From NCBI RefSeq assembly GCF_030867095.1, contig NC_081829.1:51395036-51459035 (forward strand): a DNA stretch of 64,000 bases, given 5' to 3'. The DNA is from Alligator mississippiensis. Lineage: Eukaryota; Chordata; Crocodylia; Alligatoridae. This document shows, piece by piece, positions 13,063 to 22,793 of this stretch (position 1 is its first letter; every line of letters begins with the position of its first letter). The notes under the pieces are model-generated. The model saw only the letters and a program-made list of their open reading frames with translations, was not told the DNA's origin and did not search any database. A program made the translations under genes and the position numbers.

Positions 13063-13486
13063 TTTGAGAGAGAGAGCAAGTTTCAGATGGTCCAACTCTT
13101 CTCTCTCTCTCTCTCTGAGTCTTCCTCATGGCAGCTGCCTCCTCCTCCTGGGCAGTCCTTAACTTATATAGCTCTTATGACCTCATTTACCTGGTCCAAT
13201 GGAGGCCAGCACCTGTTGGCTGTCAGCCAACCAATTTGAAATTCATCACTGGTTGCTGGGCAGACTGGCAGTCTCTAGCTCACCAGGGAGCCCAAGCCCC
13301 TCACCCAGGTATGTGATGCCAGTCACATAGGCATAGGAAGCAGGTTTTCCCCATCCCTCAGAAATGTATCCAGCTCAGGTTACTTAAAGAGATAGGGTAA
13401 GGTGTGTACCATCTGCATGGCCCATACTAACCCAATTGTCACAGAACAGTGTTTTTGGGAAGAAACAGGGGTGGCCTTCTGCCTCA
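13063..13486 (-). mobile_element. Dispersed TATA-containing repeat, copy A (minus strand)
   Basis: Read on the minus strand, this segment closely matches 25222-25706 on the plus strand, including a gctatataag-type TATA box, a (CT/GA) tract and the start TGAGGCAGAAGGCC. Both copies lose similarity just after the last CT tract. The TG start, TATA box and size of about 0.4-0.5 kb suggest an LTR, but no target duplication or polyA signal is shared. A 62-codon frame is conserved between the copies simply because the DNA is similar. Confidence 0.6.
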
Positions 13487-13859
13487 GAGACACCCTCACT
13501 CTAAGCACTGGTACTTCCTTGAGTATATTATTATTACAGTCTGTGATCAGATGAATTTCTGTATCACATGATCTGTGTGAGGCACTGACTAATGCTGGAG
13601 AAATCATCATGGGTTTCCAGTTTTGTCCAAAACACTAAAAAACAGCCAAAAGCAATACAAAGGTTTTTCAACATTAAATCTCTTCAAGACTTGAAAGTCT
13701 GCAAGTAACTACAATGGTGCCTTCATAAAAGCTCCCTGCTGTGCCCACAACTGAAGGCAACATTTAGAAACTCTGGAAAGGGTGTAATATTGCCATCCAT
13801 ATGGACTATGCTGAATCCATTCATTATATCACCCATCAACACCAAAACTAGTCATGAGA

Positions 13860-15740
13860 GTGACATCAAGATCCGAGCCCTCCTAGACCAGAAGTGAAAG
13901 CTCATTCTGCTTGGCAAGATGACACCTCATCTCAGTAGAAGGTGACACATCATCTCCTCAAAGCCAAAGCTCAAAGGAGGATCCAAATCAAGGAAAACAA
14001 AAAACAAAAACAAAAAAAAAAACCCAACAACGGTGGCAAAATAAAGCCAAGAAGATTCATCTCTATACTGACAAAACTGACATGCATAGTTTCTTCTGGG
14101 CAGTGAAAATCATCTGTGCTTCAATTGTCCCTGGTCCTACTTTCATGCAATTACAGGATGATTCAATGCTCCTGAAAGACAATGAATCTATGAGCTGTTC
14201 CTGAACCATGAGTTGACTGAGACAGAAATCACCAACAAGTCTCTCCCCCAACACCCTCACCAACCCTCCTATCTTAGCATAAGTCTGGTGTGCCATTAAG
14301 GAAACCAAGGCTACCTGACCAGATGGCATACCTGATGAAATCTTCAAGGCTCAGAGCAACATACTAGTACTGAGACTGAATGAATTTATTCAATATAACT
14401 TTCTTCAAGAAAGAAGATAAACCTGTGTGTGGGAACTATTGAGGTATCATCCTTATTTCCACAGCAAAATCCTAACCCACCTCCTCCTTAACTCTCTTCT
14501 ACCTCGTGCTGAGGAAGTCATGCCAGAATTTCAATGTAGTTTGAGAAAAATCTGTGGGGCAATTGATGTTATCTTTCTTGCCTGACAGGTCCAAGATAAG
14601 TGTCAGGAACAACACCAGGACCTGTACACGGCCTTTATTAGCCTCCCTAAGGCCTTTGACTCCATCAGTCATGAAGTCCTGTGGGAAGTATTGGCCAGAT
14701 TTGGAAAAATTGAAAATTCTGAAAAATTACTTGAGACTCTAAGGCTTCTCCATTACCAGATGTTTGTGACCATTCTTTGTAGCAGATCAGAAACAGATCC
14801 ATTTGTCATCCAAACTGTGGTCAATCACCCCAATTTGTTCTCCATTTTTGACTATCATCCTGGTTCTCATTAAGGACTGCCTCCCTTCCAGAATCAACAC
14901 TGAATACCAAACAGATGGAGGGCTTTTCAATGTGGATGCAACTTGAAAACCAAAATATTTAAAGCGGCCACCCTTGACCTTCAGTATGTTGATACCTGCA
15001 CCTTCCGTGTATACACTGAGGAAAACCTCCAGACTTTACTAGATCTCTTTGCAGAAGCCAAACAAACTTTGGCTATCTCTGTCAACATCAAGAAAACTAA
15101 AGTGCTCTATTATCCTACTTCAGGCCATGAATGTGACCCCCTCCCCCTCCTCAAATTATCATCAAGGGAAAAATCTTGGAAGTAGTTGAGCCCTTCCCTT
15201 ACCTCAGTAGCCACCTCTCTCAGAAATTGAACATTGATGAGGAAATCCAGAGCAGGATACAGTGCACAAGCACCTCTTTTGGGAAATTCCTTCAGCATGT
15301 TTTTATTGATCACAATCTCCAGGAAACGGCCAAGATCCAGGTCAACAACACAGTCATCACTGCCACTCTTCTCTATGGATTTGTAATGTGGGTGACCTAC
15401 CATCATCTCAAGAGCCTAGAGATGATGATGCCTCTGGAAAAAAAAAAAAAATCACATCAAAGGGGAATAGCACCACACAAATGCCACACAAATGCCAGCA
15501 TCCTTGGTGAAGCTAATTACAAATACTGAGTGTCACTGATCCTAAAGCACCAACTTTGCTGGACCAGACATTGTGTGAGGATGTCCAACTCTCAAATCCC
15601 AAAACAAATACTCTATTTCCAGGTTAGTTGCAGCCTAAGATCTCACAGCAGCCAAAAGAAATGCTACCAGAACATATTGAAGGCGTACCTCAAGAAACCA
15701 GATGCTGACATCAAGAGGTGGGAGGAGCTGGCTGGTAACC
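13860..15740 (+). pseudogene. RTE-like LINE, RT region, 5' part of split copy
   Basis: Translation in shifting frames gives, in order: a Trp-Trp-Gln segment and a Phe-Phe-x-Ala-(Met/Val)-Lys segment upstream of RT (about 14030-14110), a Pro-Asp-Gly-Ile-Pro-Asp-Glu-Ile block (about 14320), a Tyr-Arg-Gly-Ile block (about 14430), the Lys-Ala-Phe-Asp block (about 14650), and the C-terminal Arg-His/Gly-His-x-x-Arg-Met region (about 15550-15720). This order is typical of LINEs with an RTE-like RT and C-terminal tail. Many stops and frameshifts make it non-functional. The frame resumes at 21406 after a CR1 insertion. Exact clade not determined. Confidence 0.65.
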
Positions 15741-15761
15741 AGGTGGGAGGAGCTGGCTGGT
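15716..15761 (+). repeat. 21-bp direct duplication at the LINE/CR1 junction
   Basis: The 21-bp string starting aggtgggaggagctgg occurs at 15716-15736 and 15741-15761, just before recognisable CR1 sequence starts. It is probably a small local duplication made during insertion or repair. Confidence 0.7.
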
Positions 15762-15979
15762 GATCTTTCCCCTCTATGCAACACTGGTCAGGCCACAGTT
15801 GGAGTACTGTGTCCAGTTCTGGGTGCTGCACTTCAGGAGAGACGTGGCCAGCATCAAGAAGGTTCAGAGGGCCACTCGCATGATGAGGGGGCAGCAGGGC
15901 AGACCCTATGAGGAAAGGCTATGGGGCCTGAACCTGTTCAGCCTTTACAAGAGAAGGCTGAAAGGGGATCTAGTGGCCG
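15753..15979 (+). pseudogene. CR1 LINE, RT C-terminal region (left half, 5'-truncated)
   Basis: The frame encodes the end of CR1 ORF2: the block beginning Leu-Tyr-Ala-Thr-Leu-Val-Arg-Pro-Gln-Leu-Glu-Tyr-Cys, then the Val-Gln-Arg-Ala-Thr and Pro-Tyr-Glu-Glu-Arg-Leu blocks and the Lys-Arg-Arg-Leu-Lys-Gly-Asp-Leu-Val-Ala segment. It breaks exactly where the LTR element starts at 15980 and resumes at 21041 with the expected next residues. The copy is 5'-truncated, as most CR1 insertions are, and sits inside the RTE-like LINE. Confidence 0.85.
15975..15979 (+). repeat. Left target-site duplication of the LTR element (ggccg)
   Basis: The five bases before the left LTR (ggccg) match the five bases after the right LTR at 21041-21045 (ggcca) at four of five positions, as expected for an integrase-made duplication that has since picked up one change. 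Confidence 0.75.
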
Positions 15980-16359
15980 TGTAACAGGTTGCCCTCCCCA
16001 GCGCCATCTTCCCTGTTAATCTGTGACTTACGTGGGGTGCCCTTGGAGTCTGCTTTAGAGATCTTATGTCCCGCCCTCTACTGCAGCTGCCGTCTCTCCA
16101 CAGCTTCGTAGTTCCTGCCTTATGACCACTCACCCAGCTTCTCTGTGGAGCTCTCGGAGGCACTCCTTCCCCTTAGGCTGCTGTACCTCTTACTGCCACT
16201 CTGCCCAGGGTTTTTATAGTCCTGCCCCTTCTGATCAGGTGACTAGCTGGCCAGGTTCAGCATTTAACCCTTTTCTTACCAGCACTCCATGCCCAGAAAG
16301 TTCTTGCCTTAAAGGGGCGGGCCTGCTTTCTGGTGATAGTGTTAGGGTTCCCTGTTACA
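15980..16359 (-). mobile_element. 3' LTR of Gmr1-like Gypsy element (380 bp, deleted form)
   Basis: It begins tgtaacagg and ends cctgttaca on the plus strand and aligns with both ends of 19974-21040. A TATA box lies at about 16211-16220 when read on the minus strand. It lacks a central part of about 690 bp that the other LTR has, including a minisatellite. Because the element reads on the minus strand, this is the downstream (3') LTR. Confidence 0.88.
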
Positions 16360-16376
16360 CCCCCCCCTTCTCTTTT
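16360..16376 (-). other. Polypurine tract
   Basis: Read on the minus strand, an uninterrupted purine run (aaaagaag followed by G's) lies directly against the 3' LTR. This is the expected position of the plus-strand DNA primer. Confidence 0.8.
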
Positions 16377-16404
16377 GTCTGGGGTCTTGCTTTCCCCTCT
16401 GAAC

Positions 16405-16935
16405 CCTTTTCCTCTTCATATTGTCTAGATTAAAAAAAAATAAAAAAAAATCGGCACTTACATTCTTAATCCCTGGATGATGCTCCACCTCAAAGCAGTA
16501 TGGTTGGAGACTGAGGGCCCATCTCATCCACTTAGAGTTATCAGTCTTCATGCTCTGGAGCCATCACAGTGGGACGTGGTCTGTAATTAATGTAAATTTC
16601 TGACCTAACAGATAATATCAAAGCATTTCTATGGCCCATTTGATCACCAAACATTCCTTTTCTATTGTCGCATAATTCCTTTCTGGCAGGTGTAACTTTC
16701 TACTAATGTATGCTATTGGATGTTCCTCTCCTTCCTCCATTTGGACTAACACTGTCCCAATAGCCCAATTGGATGCATCTGTTAATACCATAAATGGTTT
16801 GTTGAAGTCTGGTGTATATAGTAGTGGCTGCATACACAGTGCCTCCTTCATCTTTTGAAATGCTGCTTCTGTTCCTGGTGTCCATCTCACTTTGGTTGGA
16901 GCCGTTGCCTTCACCATTTCGGTTAAAGGCACCAC
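16405..16935 (-). pseudogene. Gypsy RNase H domain
   Basis: Two minus-strand frames (16618-16935 and about 16405-16551) carry a Gypsy RNase H: the Thr-Asp-Ala-Ser catalytic block, the Ile-Ala-Tyr-Ile-Ser-Arg-Lys-Leu block, the Asn-Tyr-Ala-Thr-Ile-Glu-Lys-Glu block, and the C-terminal Pro-Gly-Ile-Lys-Asn-x-x-Ala-Asp signature near 16460. It would remove the RNA strand during reverse transcription. The domain is split by frameshift and stop, and after it comes only the polypurine tract and the LTR. RNase H is therefore the last pol domain, with no integrase downstream. Confidence 0.85.
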
Positions 16936-17700
16936 TAAGTCTGCAAAATGAGGTATGAATTTCCTCTAATAATTTGCCATTCCCAAAAAGGCCCTCACTT
17001 GTCTCTTTGTTTGTGGCATTTGATACTTCTTTATTGCCTCTACCTTGTCCACCAGAGGTTGGACCTATCCACTTCCTACCTGGAACCCAAGGTGCTGTGT
17101 TTCTTCCTTTCCAATAGTACACTTCTTTGGGTTGGTGGTTAATCCCACCTTCCTTAAGTCCTGCAATACTGCCCACAGTGCTGTTAAATGTCCTGGCCAA
17201 TCTGCAGTATACACAATAGTGTCATCTATATACGCCGCAGCGTAACCTCCATGCAGAGCCAGGACTCTGTCCATTAGCTGCTGAAATGTCGCAGCAGCCA
17301 CGTGCAATCCAAATGGCATGCATTGGAAATAGAATAGGCCCCATGGTGTGGCAAAAGCTGTCTTTAATTGGACCTCAGGTGATAAGGGGACCTGCCAGTA
17401 GCCTTTCATTAGTTCCATTGTGGAGATATAGCTAGCTTGCCCTATATTCTCCACCATTTCATCCACTCTTGGTATTGAACTTGGCCACCGTGTTTCCTTT
17501 TGGAAGTCAATACAGAGCCTAATTTTTCCATCTGGTTTCGGCACGGCCACAATGGGACTGTGCCACTCGCTTCGGGACTCTTGTATTATGCCTTTCTCTA
17601 ACATCATCCCAAGTTCCTCCTTTATTGGGCCTTGTAGTTGTTGTGGGATTCACCTCCAGTTCTCGCAGATCACCTGTCCTGGAGAGGTCCTTATTCAAGG
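16936..17700 (-). pseudogene. Gypsy reverse transcriptase domain
   Basis: The 180-codon frame at 17065-17607 contains the RT core. It has Pro-Lys-Pro-Asp-Gly-Lys-Ile-Arg followed by Cys-Ile-Asp, then Lys-Gly-Tyr-Trp-Gln-Val-Pro-Leu, the Met-Pro-Phe-Gly-Leu block and the catalytic Tyr-Ile-Asp-Asp box, then an Asn-Pro-x-Lys-Cys thumb motif. A short deletion removes residues after the Cys-Ile-Asp block, and the frame breaks near 17065 before RNase H. RT-like residues continue in other frames up to about 17700. It is one gene region with the integrase, which lies upstream of it, the reverse of ordinary Ty3/Gypsy order. Confidence 0.88.
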
Positions 17701-17860
17701 TATCACGAGCCTCCCCGGGGACCTGTTGGAACACATCTCCATACTTGTGCACTAATTCTCTTGCCTGTCATGTCTGCTCTTCTGAGAGTCAGGGAGTCAC
17801 TTCCACTTCACTACCCCCTTCCCTCTCCCTCAGGGAGGGTCCTAGTTCGGGTTCATCTGG

Positions 17861-18960
17861 TTAGAGGGTCAAGTACAGGCACCCTCTTTCTTGCCATGGC
17901 TTCAGCATGTTAATGTAGTATATCTGTTTTTTCTTTTGCTTGTCTGGTTGATATACAACATAATCTACAAGCCCTAGTTGGCATGTTATTTCATAAGGGT
18001 CTTGCCATCGGACTAGTAACTTGCTCTCCTGATCTGGTAAGAGAACCAGTACGTGGTCTCCTACTTTGAACTTCCTTTCTTGAGCCCCTCGATTGTAATG
18101 GGTTGCTTGCCACTCTTGGGCCTCCCTCAGATTTCCTAAGGCCTCCTTCCAGACTGATTCCAGACATTCTCTAAGTTGTATTACATACTGAACCAGGTTC
18201 CGGTCTTTACTTTGTTGTTCTTCCCAGCTTTCTTTAACCAAATCAAGAATTCCTCTTGGTTGCCACCTGTATAACAGTTTGAAGGGGGAAAATCCTGTTG
18301 AGGCTTGGGGTGCCTCTCTTATCACAAACAAGAAGGGTGGCAACATCTGATCCCAATTCTGGGGGCTCTCTACCACAGACTTCTTCATCATCTGTTTCAG
18401 GGTCCTGTTAAATCACTCCACTAGTCCGTCAGTTTGGGAGTGGTATACTGTGGTCTCTAGGTGTTTAATGCCCAGTGTTTTGCTCGCTCCTTCGAACACA
18501 CGTGATGTAAAGTTTGTCCCTTGGTCCATCAACAATTCTTTAGGGAGCCCCACTCTGGAGAATATTTTTAATAACTCTTCTGCTACCGTCCGCATAGGTA
18601 CAGCCTCTGGATACCTTGTCGCATAGTCCAGGAGGACCAAAATAAATTGGTGCCCTGCACTGCTTCTAGGCAGTGGCCCTACAATATCCACGGCCACTCG
18701 CTCAAAGGGGACTTCCACCAATGACAGTGGTATTAATGGAGCTTTTGGAGGACGACTGGGGTCTACTTTTTAGCACACAGGGCAAGACGCGCAGTACTTG
18801 GCCACTTCCCGTATTAACCCTGGCCAAAAAAAATCTTCCCCGATGTGAACTTCGGTCTTGTCTCACCCCAAATGTCCAGCCATAGGGAGTTCATGGGCTA
18901 CCTTCAGTAGGGTCTTTTGGTATCACCGAGGTACCAACAATTGTATTACTTCCTCTTCCC
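17861..18960 (-). pseudogene. Gypsy integrase (zinc finger, DDE core, C-terminal domain)
   Basis: Minus-strand pieces give a complete integrase in order. The HHCC zinc finger (His-Glu-Leu-Pro-Met-Ala-Gly-His then Cys-x-x-Cys-x-x-Cys) spans about 18960-18760. The core at 18721-18413 has Asp in Val-Asp-Ile-Val-Gly, Asp in Met-Asp-Gln-Gly-Thr-Asn-Phe and Glu in the Gln-Thr-Asp-Gly-Leu-Val-Glu block. The C-terminal part at 18391-17861 has a Val-Gly-Asp-His-Val-Leu-Val-Leu stretch. It would insert the DNA copy into the genome. Single stop/frameshift breaks separate the three parts. Its position before RT identifies a Gmr1-like arrangement. Confidence 0.87.
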
Positions 18961-19190
18961 CATATTTTCCCCATTCAATTCTATATAGAAGATCATTCCT
19001 CACCTCAAATTGTGAGGTGGTCTGCATCAACTCTGGTCTTAGCACTTCCCCATTCCTCATGGCTAGGTGTTCCTGGAAGGCATACCAAAACCCTTCTTCT
19101 CTGCTGTGTTCCAACCTGAAGTGTTCATCCTCCCACAGCTGTGCCACATCCGCTTCCTGTTCTGCTTCATCTGATGGAGGTAGTTCAAGT

Positions 19191-19724
19191 TCACCGGTGA
19201 ATGCCTCTATAGTATGAGCATCCCCAGATGCCACCCCAGACCCCACTGTCTTGCACCCTCCTTTCCCTGCTCCGACTGGTCTCCAGCTGGGGCCTTCTAC
19301 CTCTATTCTCCTCAGAGGCTTCCCCCCTAGTGCGACTAGGGGAGCATTGTGGGGTCACCCCTCTCAAACTGTATGCCTGGGCTACAACTGTCAAAAGCTC
19401 CGGCCAGTCACATCCCAGCATCACCGGGTAGGGTATGTGCTCAGCCACTTCGACCTGCATTCAGCGTATTTTCTCTCCCACTTGCAGAGTAACGCATACT
19501 CAGTCTCGTCTTAGCAATTCCCCACACCAACTCTGAATGGTGAACTGGTCCGCCACTTCACTTTCCCCTCTTGGTAGAATATCTCTCCACACTATCATGT
19601 GGGATGAACCAATATCTAACATAGCCTCTGTTTTTTGTCCCTCAAGCCACACATCTATGGTAAGTACAGGCTGTTCTTCTCTTGGCTCAGTGTAAACTCG
19701 GGCAACATACCCACAAGCGCCCAT
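19191..19724 (-). pseudogene. Gypsy aspartic protease region
   Basis: The frame at 19500-19724 carries a retroviral-type protease start: a hydrophobic strand, then Met-Leu-Asp-Ile-Gly-Ser-Ser, where the usual Asp-Thr/Ser-Gly active site reads Asp-Ile-Gly. A second frame (19191-19460) carries the C-terminal protease-like segment with Val-Met-Leu-Gly-Cys-Asp-Trp, followed by an Arg/Glu-rich linker towards the integrase. The active-site change and the frame break mean the copy is not functional. Confidence 0.7.
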
Positions 19725-19950
19725 GGAAGGGTGCTTGATTTGTCGGTATGTCTCTCAACATCCTCTCAAGCAATGCCTGCTGTCTTTCTGCTTGTTTCTG
19801 CAGACCCTGGACCACTTGACACGTGAGTTCCAATCCCATTTGTAGCCTTTTTAAATCTGAGATTTGGGTCTGTCCCATCTTTTCCTTGGACCCAAGGGTT
19901 CTTTCTTTCATTTGGGTCAACCATAGTCTCAGTGTACACATTACCATGGG
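19725..19950 (-). pseudogene. Gag remnant (short, helical N-terminal piece)
   Basis: Only about 75 codons lie between the primer site and the protease: a Lys/Glu/Gln-rich segment with the look of an amphipathic or coiled-coil helix. A gag of normal length, with capsid and zinc knuckle, is absent, so most of it was deleted. The Gmr1-like capsid is the proposed source of the vertebrate SCAN domain, and that part is missing here. Confidence 0.55.
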
Positions 19951-19954
19951 AAAC

Positions 19955-19972
19955 TTCCCGGCCAGTGCACCA
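19955..19972 (-). other. Primer-binding site, matches tRNA-Gly 3' end
   Basis: Read on the minus strand, the 18 bases starting one base after the 5' LTR are TGGTGCACTGGCCGGGAA. They pair with the 3' end of vertebrate tRNA-Gly(GCC), whose 3' end including CCA would give TGGTGCATTGGCCGGGAA, with one mismatch. The tRNA sequence is recalled knowledge; the position and pattern are directly visible. Confidence 0.75.
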
Positions 19973-19973
19973 A

Positions 19974-21040
19974 TGTAACAGGTCGCCCTCCCCAGTGCCA
20001 TCTTCCCTGTTAATCTGCGCCTTACATGGGGCGCCCTTGGAGTTCTTATGTCCTGCCTGCTACTCTTCTGCCATGTCTTGATGGAAATTATTGTTGATGT
20101 TCTTGCGAGCGGGAGACTGCCTATTGTATTTTGTATGCTGGGGTCTTTTGCCTACATGTGCCTGACCACTGTATTTTTCTAGCTAGGCCTCCCCGTCCAA
20201 AACCCAACAAACAGGGTTTGACTCCAAGGCTCTAGCCTTTTCCAGTGTTGGGCCTTGTTACAATTTGGCCCCCTGGTCTCTCACTGCGCTTTCACTGGTG
20301 CTCGGGCTTTCTGCGGCCCTGTCTCGCACTGCACTGCACTGGTGCTTGGGCTTTCCATGGCCCCGTCTCACTCTGCACCCTCTTTGGCACTTGGGCTCTC
20401 TGCAACCTTGTCTCACTCTGTGCCCTCTCTGGTGCTTGGTCTCTCAGCCCTGTCTCGCTCTGCACCCTCTCTGGTGCCAGGGTCAGTGCACCCGAAATGC
20501 TGTGCCCTCTCTGGTGCTGGGGTCAGTGCACCCCAAATGCTGTGCCCTCTCTGGTGCTGGGGTCCCCACGCTACTGTGGGTCCCCTATGAGGACTCCTCC
20601 ATCGCCTAAGAGCCTCACTCAAGCCACCAGTGTTAGTCAATAATCAAAAAGGAAAAAATAATAACTGCCACCAGTCATATAATCAAGCAAAGCAGCAGGG
20701 CAGCTTACATTCGCAGCCTTTGTGCTTCAGCTCCTGACTTTTGGCTACAGTCCTTTTTGTGGTGTGGCTGCCATCTCTTCACAGCTTCATAGTTCCTGCC
20801 TTTGGATCACTTACCCAGCTTCTTTGTGGAGCTCTAGGAGGCACTCCTTCCCCTTTGGCTGCTGTCCCTCTTACTGCCGCTTTGCTCAGGGTTTTTATAG
20901 TCATGCCTCTTCCAGTCAGCTGACTAGCTGGCCAGGTTCAACCTTTAACCCTTTCCTTACCAGCACTCCATGCCCAGAAAGTTCTGGCCTTAAATGGGTG
21001 GGCCTGCTTACTGGTGATAGGGTTAGTGTTCCCTGTTACA
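19974..21040 (-). mobile_element. 5' LTR of Gmr1-like Gypsy element (1067 bp, with minisatellite)
   Basis: It begins tgtaacagg and ends cctgttaca. The first 90 bp or so and the last 270 bp match the 380-bp 3' LTR. The minus-strand TATA box is at about 20891-20900. The central 690 bp holds a CTCTCTGGTGC-type minisatellite (40-bp period at 20468, 20508, 20548; looser units before). A similar central part exists in the solo LTR at 43838, which suggests the long form is ancestral and the short 3' LTR is deleted. Frames in this GC-rich part are not genes. Confidence 0.85.
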
Positions 21041-21404
21041 GGCCATCTATAATCTTACCAGGGGGGACCAGAGGGGAATGGGTGAGACCTTGTTCCCCTG
21101 ATCACCTCCTGGAGTAACAAGGAATAACAGCCACACGTTGATTGAAAGTAGGTTCAGGCTAGACATCAGGAGGCACTACTTCACAGTCAGGCGGCCAGGA
21201 TCTGGAACCAGCTTTCAAGGGAAGTGGTGCTGGCTCCTACCTTAGGGGTCTTTAAAAGGAGGCTTGATAATTACCTAGCTGGGGTCATATGAGCTTAAGC
21301 CTACCAGGGGTCATATGAGTCTGGTATTCATTCCTGCCCAGGGCAGGGGATCGGACTTGATGATCTGCTCAGGTCCCTTCCAACCCTACATCTATGATCC
21401 TATG
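21041..21404 (+). pseudogene. CR1 LINE, ORF2 end and 3' UTR (right half)
   Basis: This continues the CR1 interrupted at 15979: ggccatctataatcttacc resumes the frame, then a degenerate ORF2 tail, then the typical CR1 3' UTR (ctggaaccagc..., tcttcaag/ttaaaaggaggcttgat) and the end catctatgatcctatgaa. The first five bases (ggcca) are the right target duplication of the LTR element. Confidence 0.85.
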
Positions 21405-21405
21405 A

Positions 21406-21659
21406 ACCATCTCTAATGGCATTGTGACCTCAACAAGGCAGTAGTCAACTTCAAAGTAAAATGTCTTGTCCTTGAAGCAAAATAGAGAAAGTTCAGGAAA
21501 GACAATGAAAGAACACCTGGCCTGCAGCCTACATCTCAACTACTTTAGTGCAGAAAAGCCTGCAAATTCTGCAGCTATATCTGCAGCTCAATTGGACTCA
21601 AGTGACCTTAAGACCCATTGATGAGCCATGGTAAAGGCTTGAATTTAAAAAAAAAAAAA
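21406..21659 (+). pseudogene. RTE-like LINE, C-terminal end (3' part of split copy)
   Basis: The translated segment continues the LINE left at 15740: an Asn-Lys-Ala-Val-Val-Asn-Phe block followed by a cysteine-rich finger-like motif with a Ser-Ser-Ile-Gly-Leu segment. It ends at an A-run (21646-21659) that fits a LINE 3' tail. Confidence 0.6.
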
Positions 21660-22140
21660 TACTGACAATAATGAGAGTGGAACCTAATAGGAATATTTTC
21701 AAACATCTTGGCGTTAACTATTAAGACTGTTGATACTGAGACAAGGAAAGGAGTATAACAATATGGGTTCACTTCAATCTTTGCTATTCAGCCTTGAACT
21801 ATAGTGCTTGGTTCACCTACATATGGACTGTTCAGCAAGAGGAGTCATCTTTTGACACTTAATTTGAAACTTGGCTAAGAAGTCTTTTTCCCTAACATGG
21901 TGGCCAGCTGCTTAAAACATTTTACAACTCTAGAGAATTTAAGCTAAACATATTTAAAATATTAATTTGATCTGTTATTTAATCAGATTATAGATGAATG
22001 CTCATTTTGCAAATTTTAATCACTTGTTTGGATATGCTTTATCTGTACTGTTGGTAACTCATATCTTATCTCTATTTCATTAATAATTTTGCTATTAAAA
22101 TATATTTACCTTTGTCTGTAAGCTTCTAGTGACTATTTAA
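21660..22140. other. AT-rich stretch without recognised features
   Basis: No frames or repeat ends were seen. Confidence 0.5.
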
Positions 22141-22793
22141 TAGATTTCATAGACATTAGGGCTGGAAGGGACCTCATGAGATCCTCAGGTCCAGTCTTCT
22201 GTCCAAAGACAGGAAGTCAGATGAGGTCAGAGGACCCCATCAAGATAATCATCCAAGCACATCTTCAATGTGTCCAGAGTAGGTGCTTGCATCACTTCTG
22301 GTGGGAGTCTATTCTTAACTCTGCATAGTCGGATGGTAAAGAAGTTCTTCCTTATGTCCAGTCTAAAATGCCCTTGCAGCAGTTTGGAACTTGTTTTCCC
22401 TGGCAGAGTCCCAGTGAACAGACATTCTACCAGGTCCTGATGAACACCTCTGATATACTTATAAGTTGCCACCAAGTCCCCCCTGAGCCTACGCTTAGCC
22501 AAGCTGAAGAGTCCCGTGCCTCTCAACCTCTCTTCGTATGGCCTGCTCTTTTGACCTATGATCATGCATGTGGCTGTCCTCTGGACTCTCTCAAGCTTCT
22601 CCACATCCTTTTTAAAATGTGGAGTCCAGAATTGAATGCAGTACTCCAGCTGCGGCCTCGCCAAAGCCAAATAAAGTGAGAGAATGACATCTTGGGTCAT
22701 TTTTAAGATGCACCGGTAGATGCAAGCCAGGGTTTGACTTGCTTTGCTGACTTCAGCATCTCATTGGAGGCTCACATTCATCTTGTGGTCATT

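Noticed and set aside
16703-17200. 165-codon minus-strand frame in the Gypsy element
   Set aside because: It overlaps RT and RNase H in a different frame and has no domain.
19955-19972. tRNA-Gly gene
   Set aside because: Only the last 18 bases of the tRNA are represented, next to an LTR; it is a primer site.
20245-20643. Cys/Leu-rich frames in the 5' LTR
   Set aside because: Three overlapping frames of the same 40-50 bp repeat.
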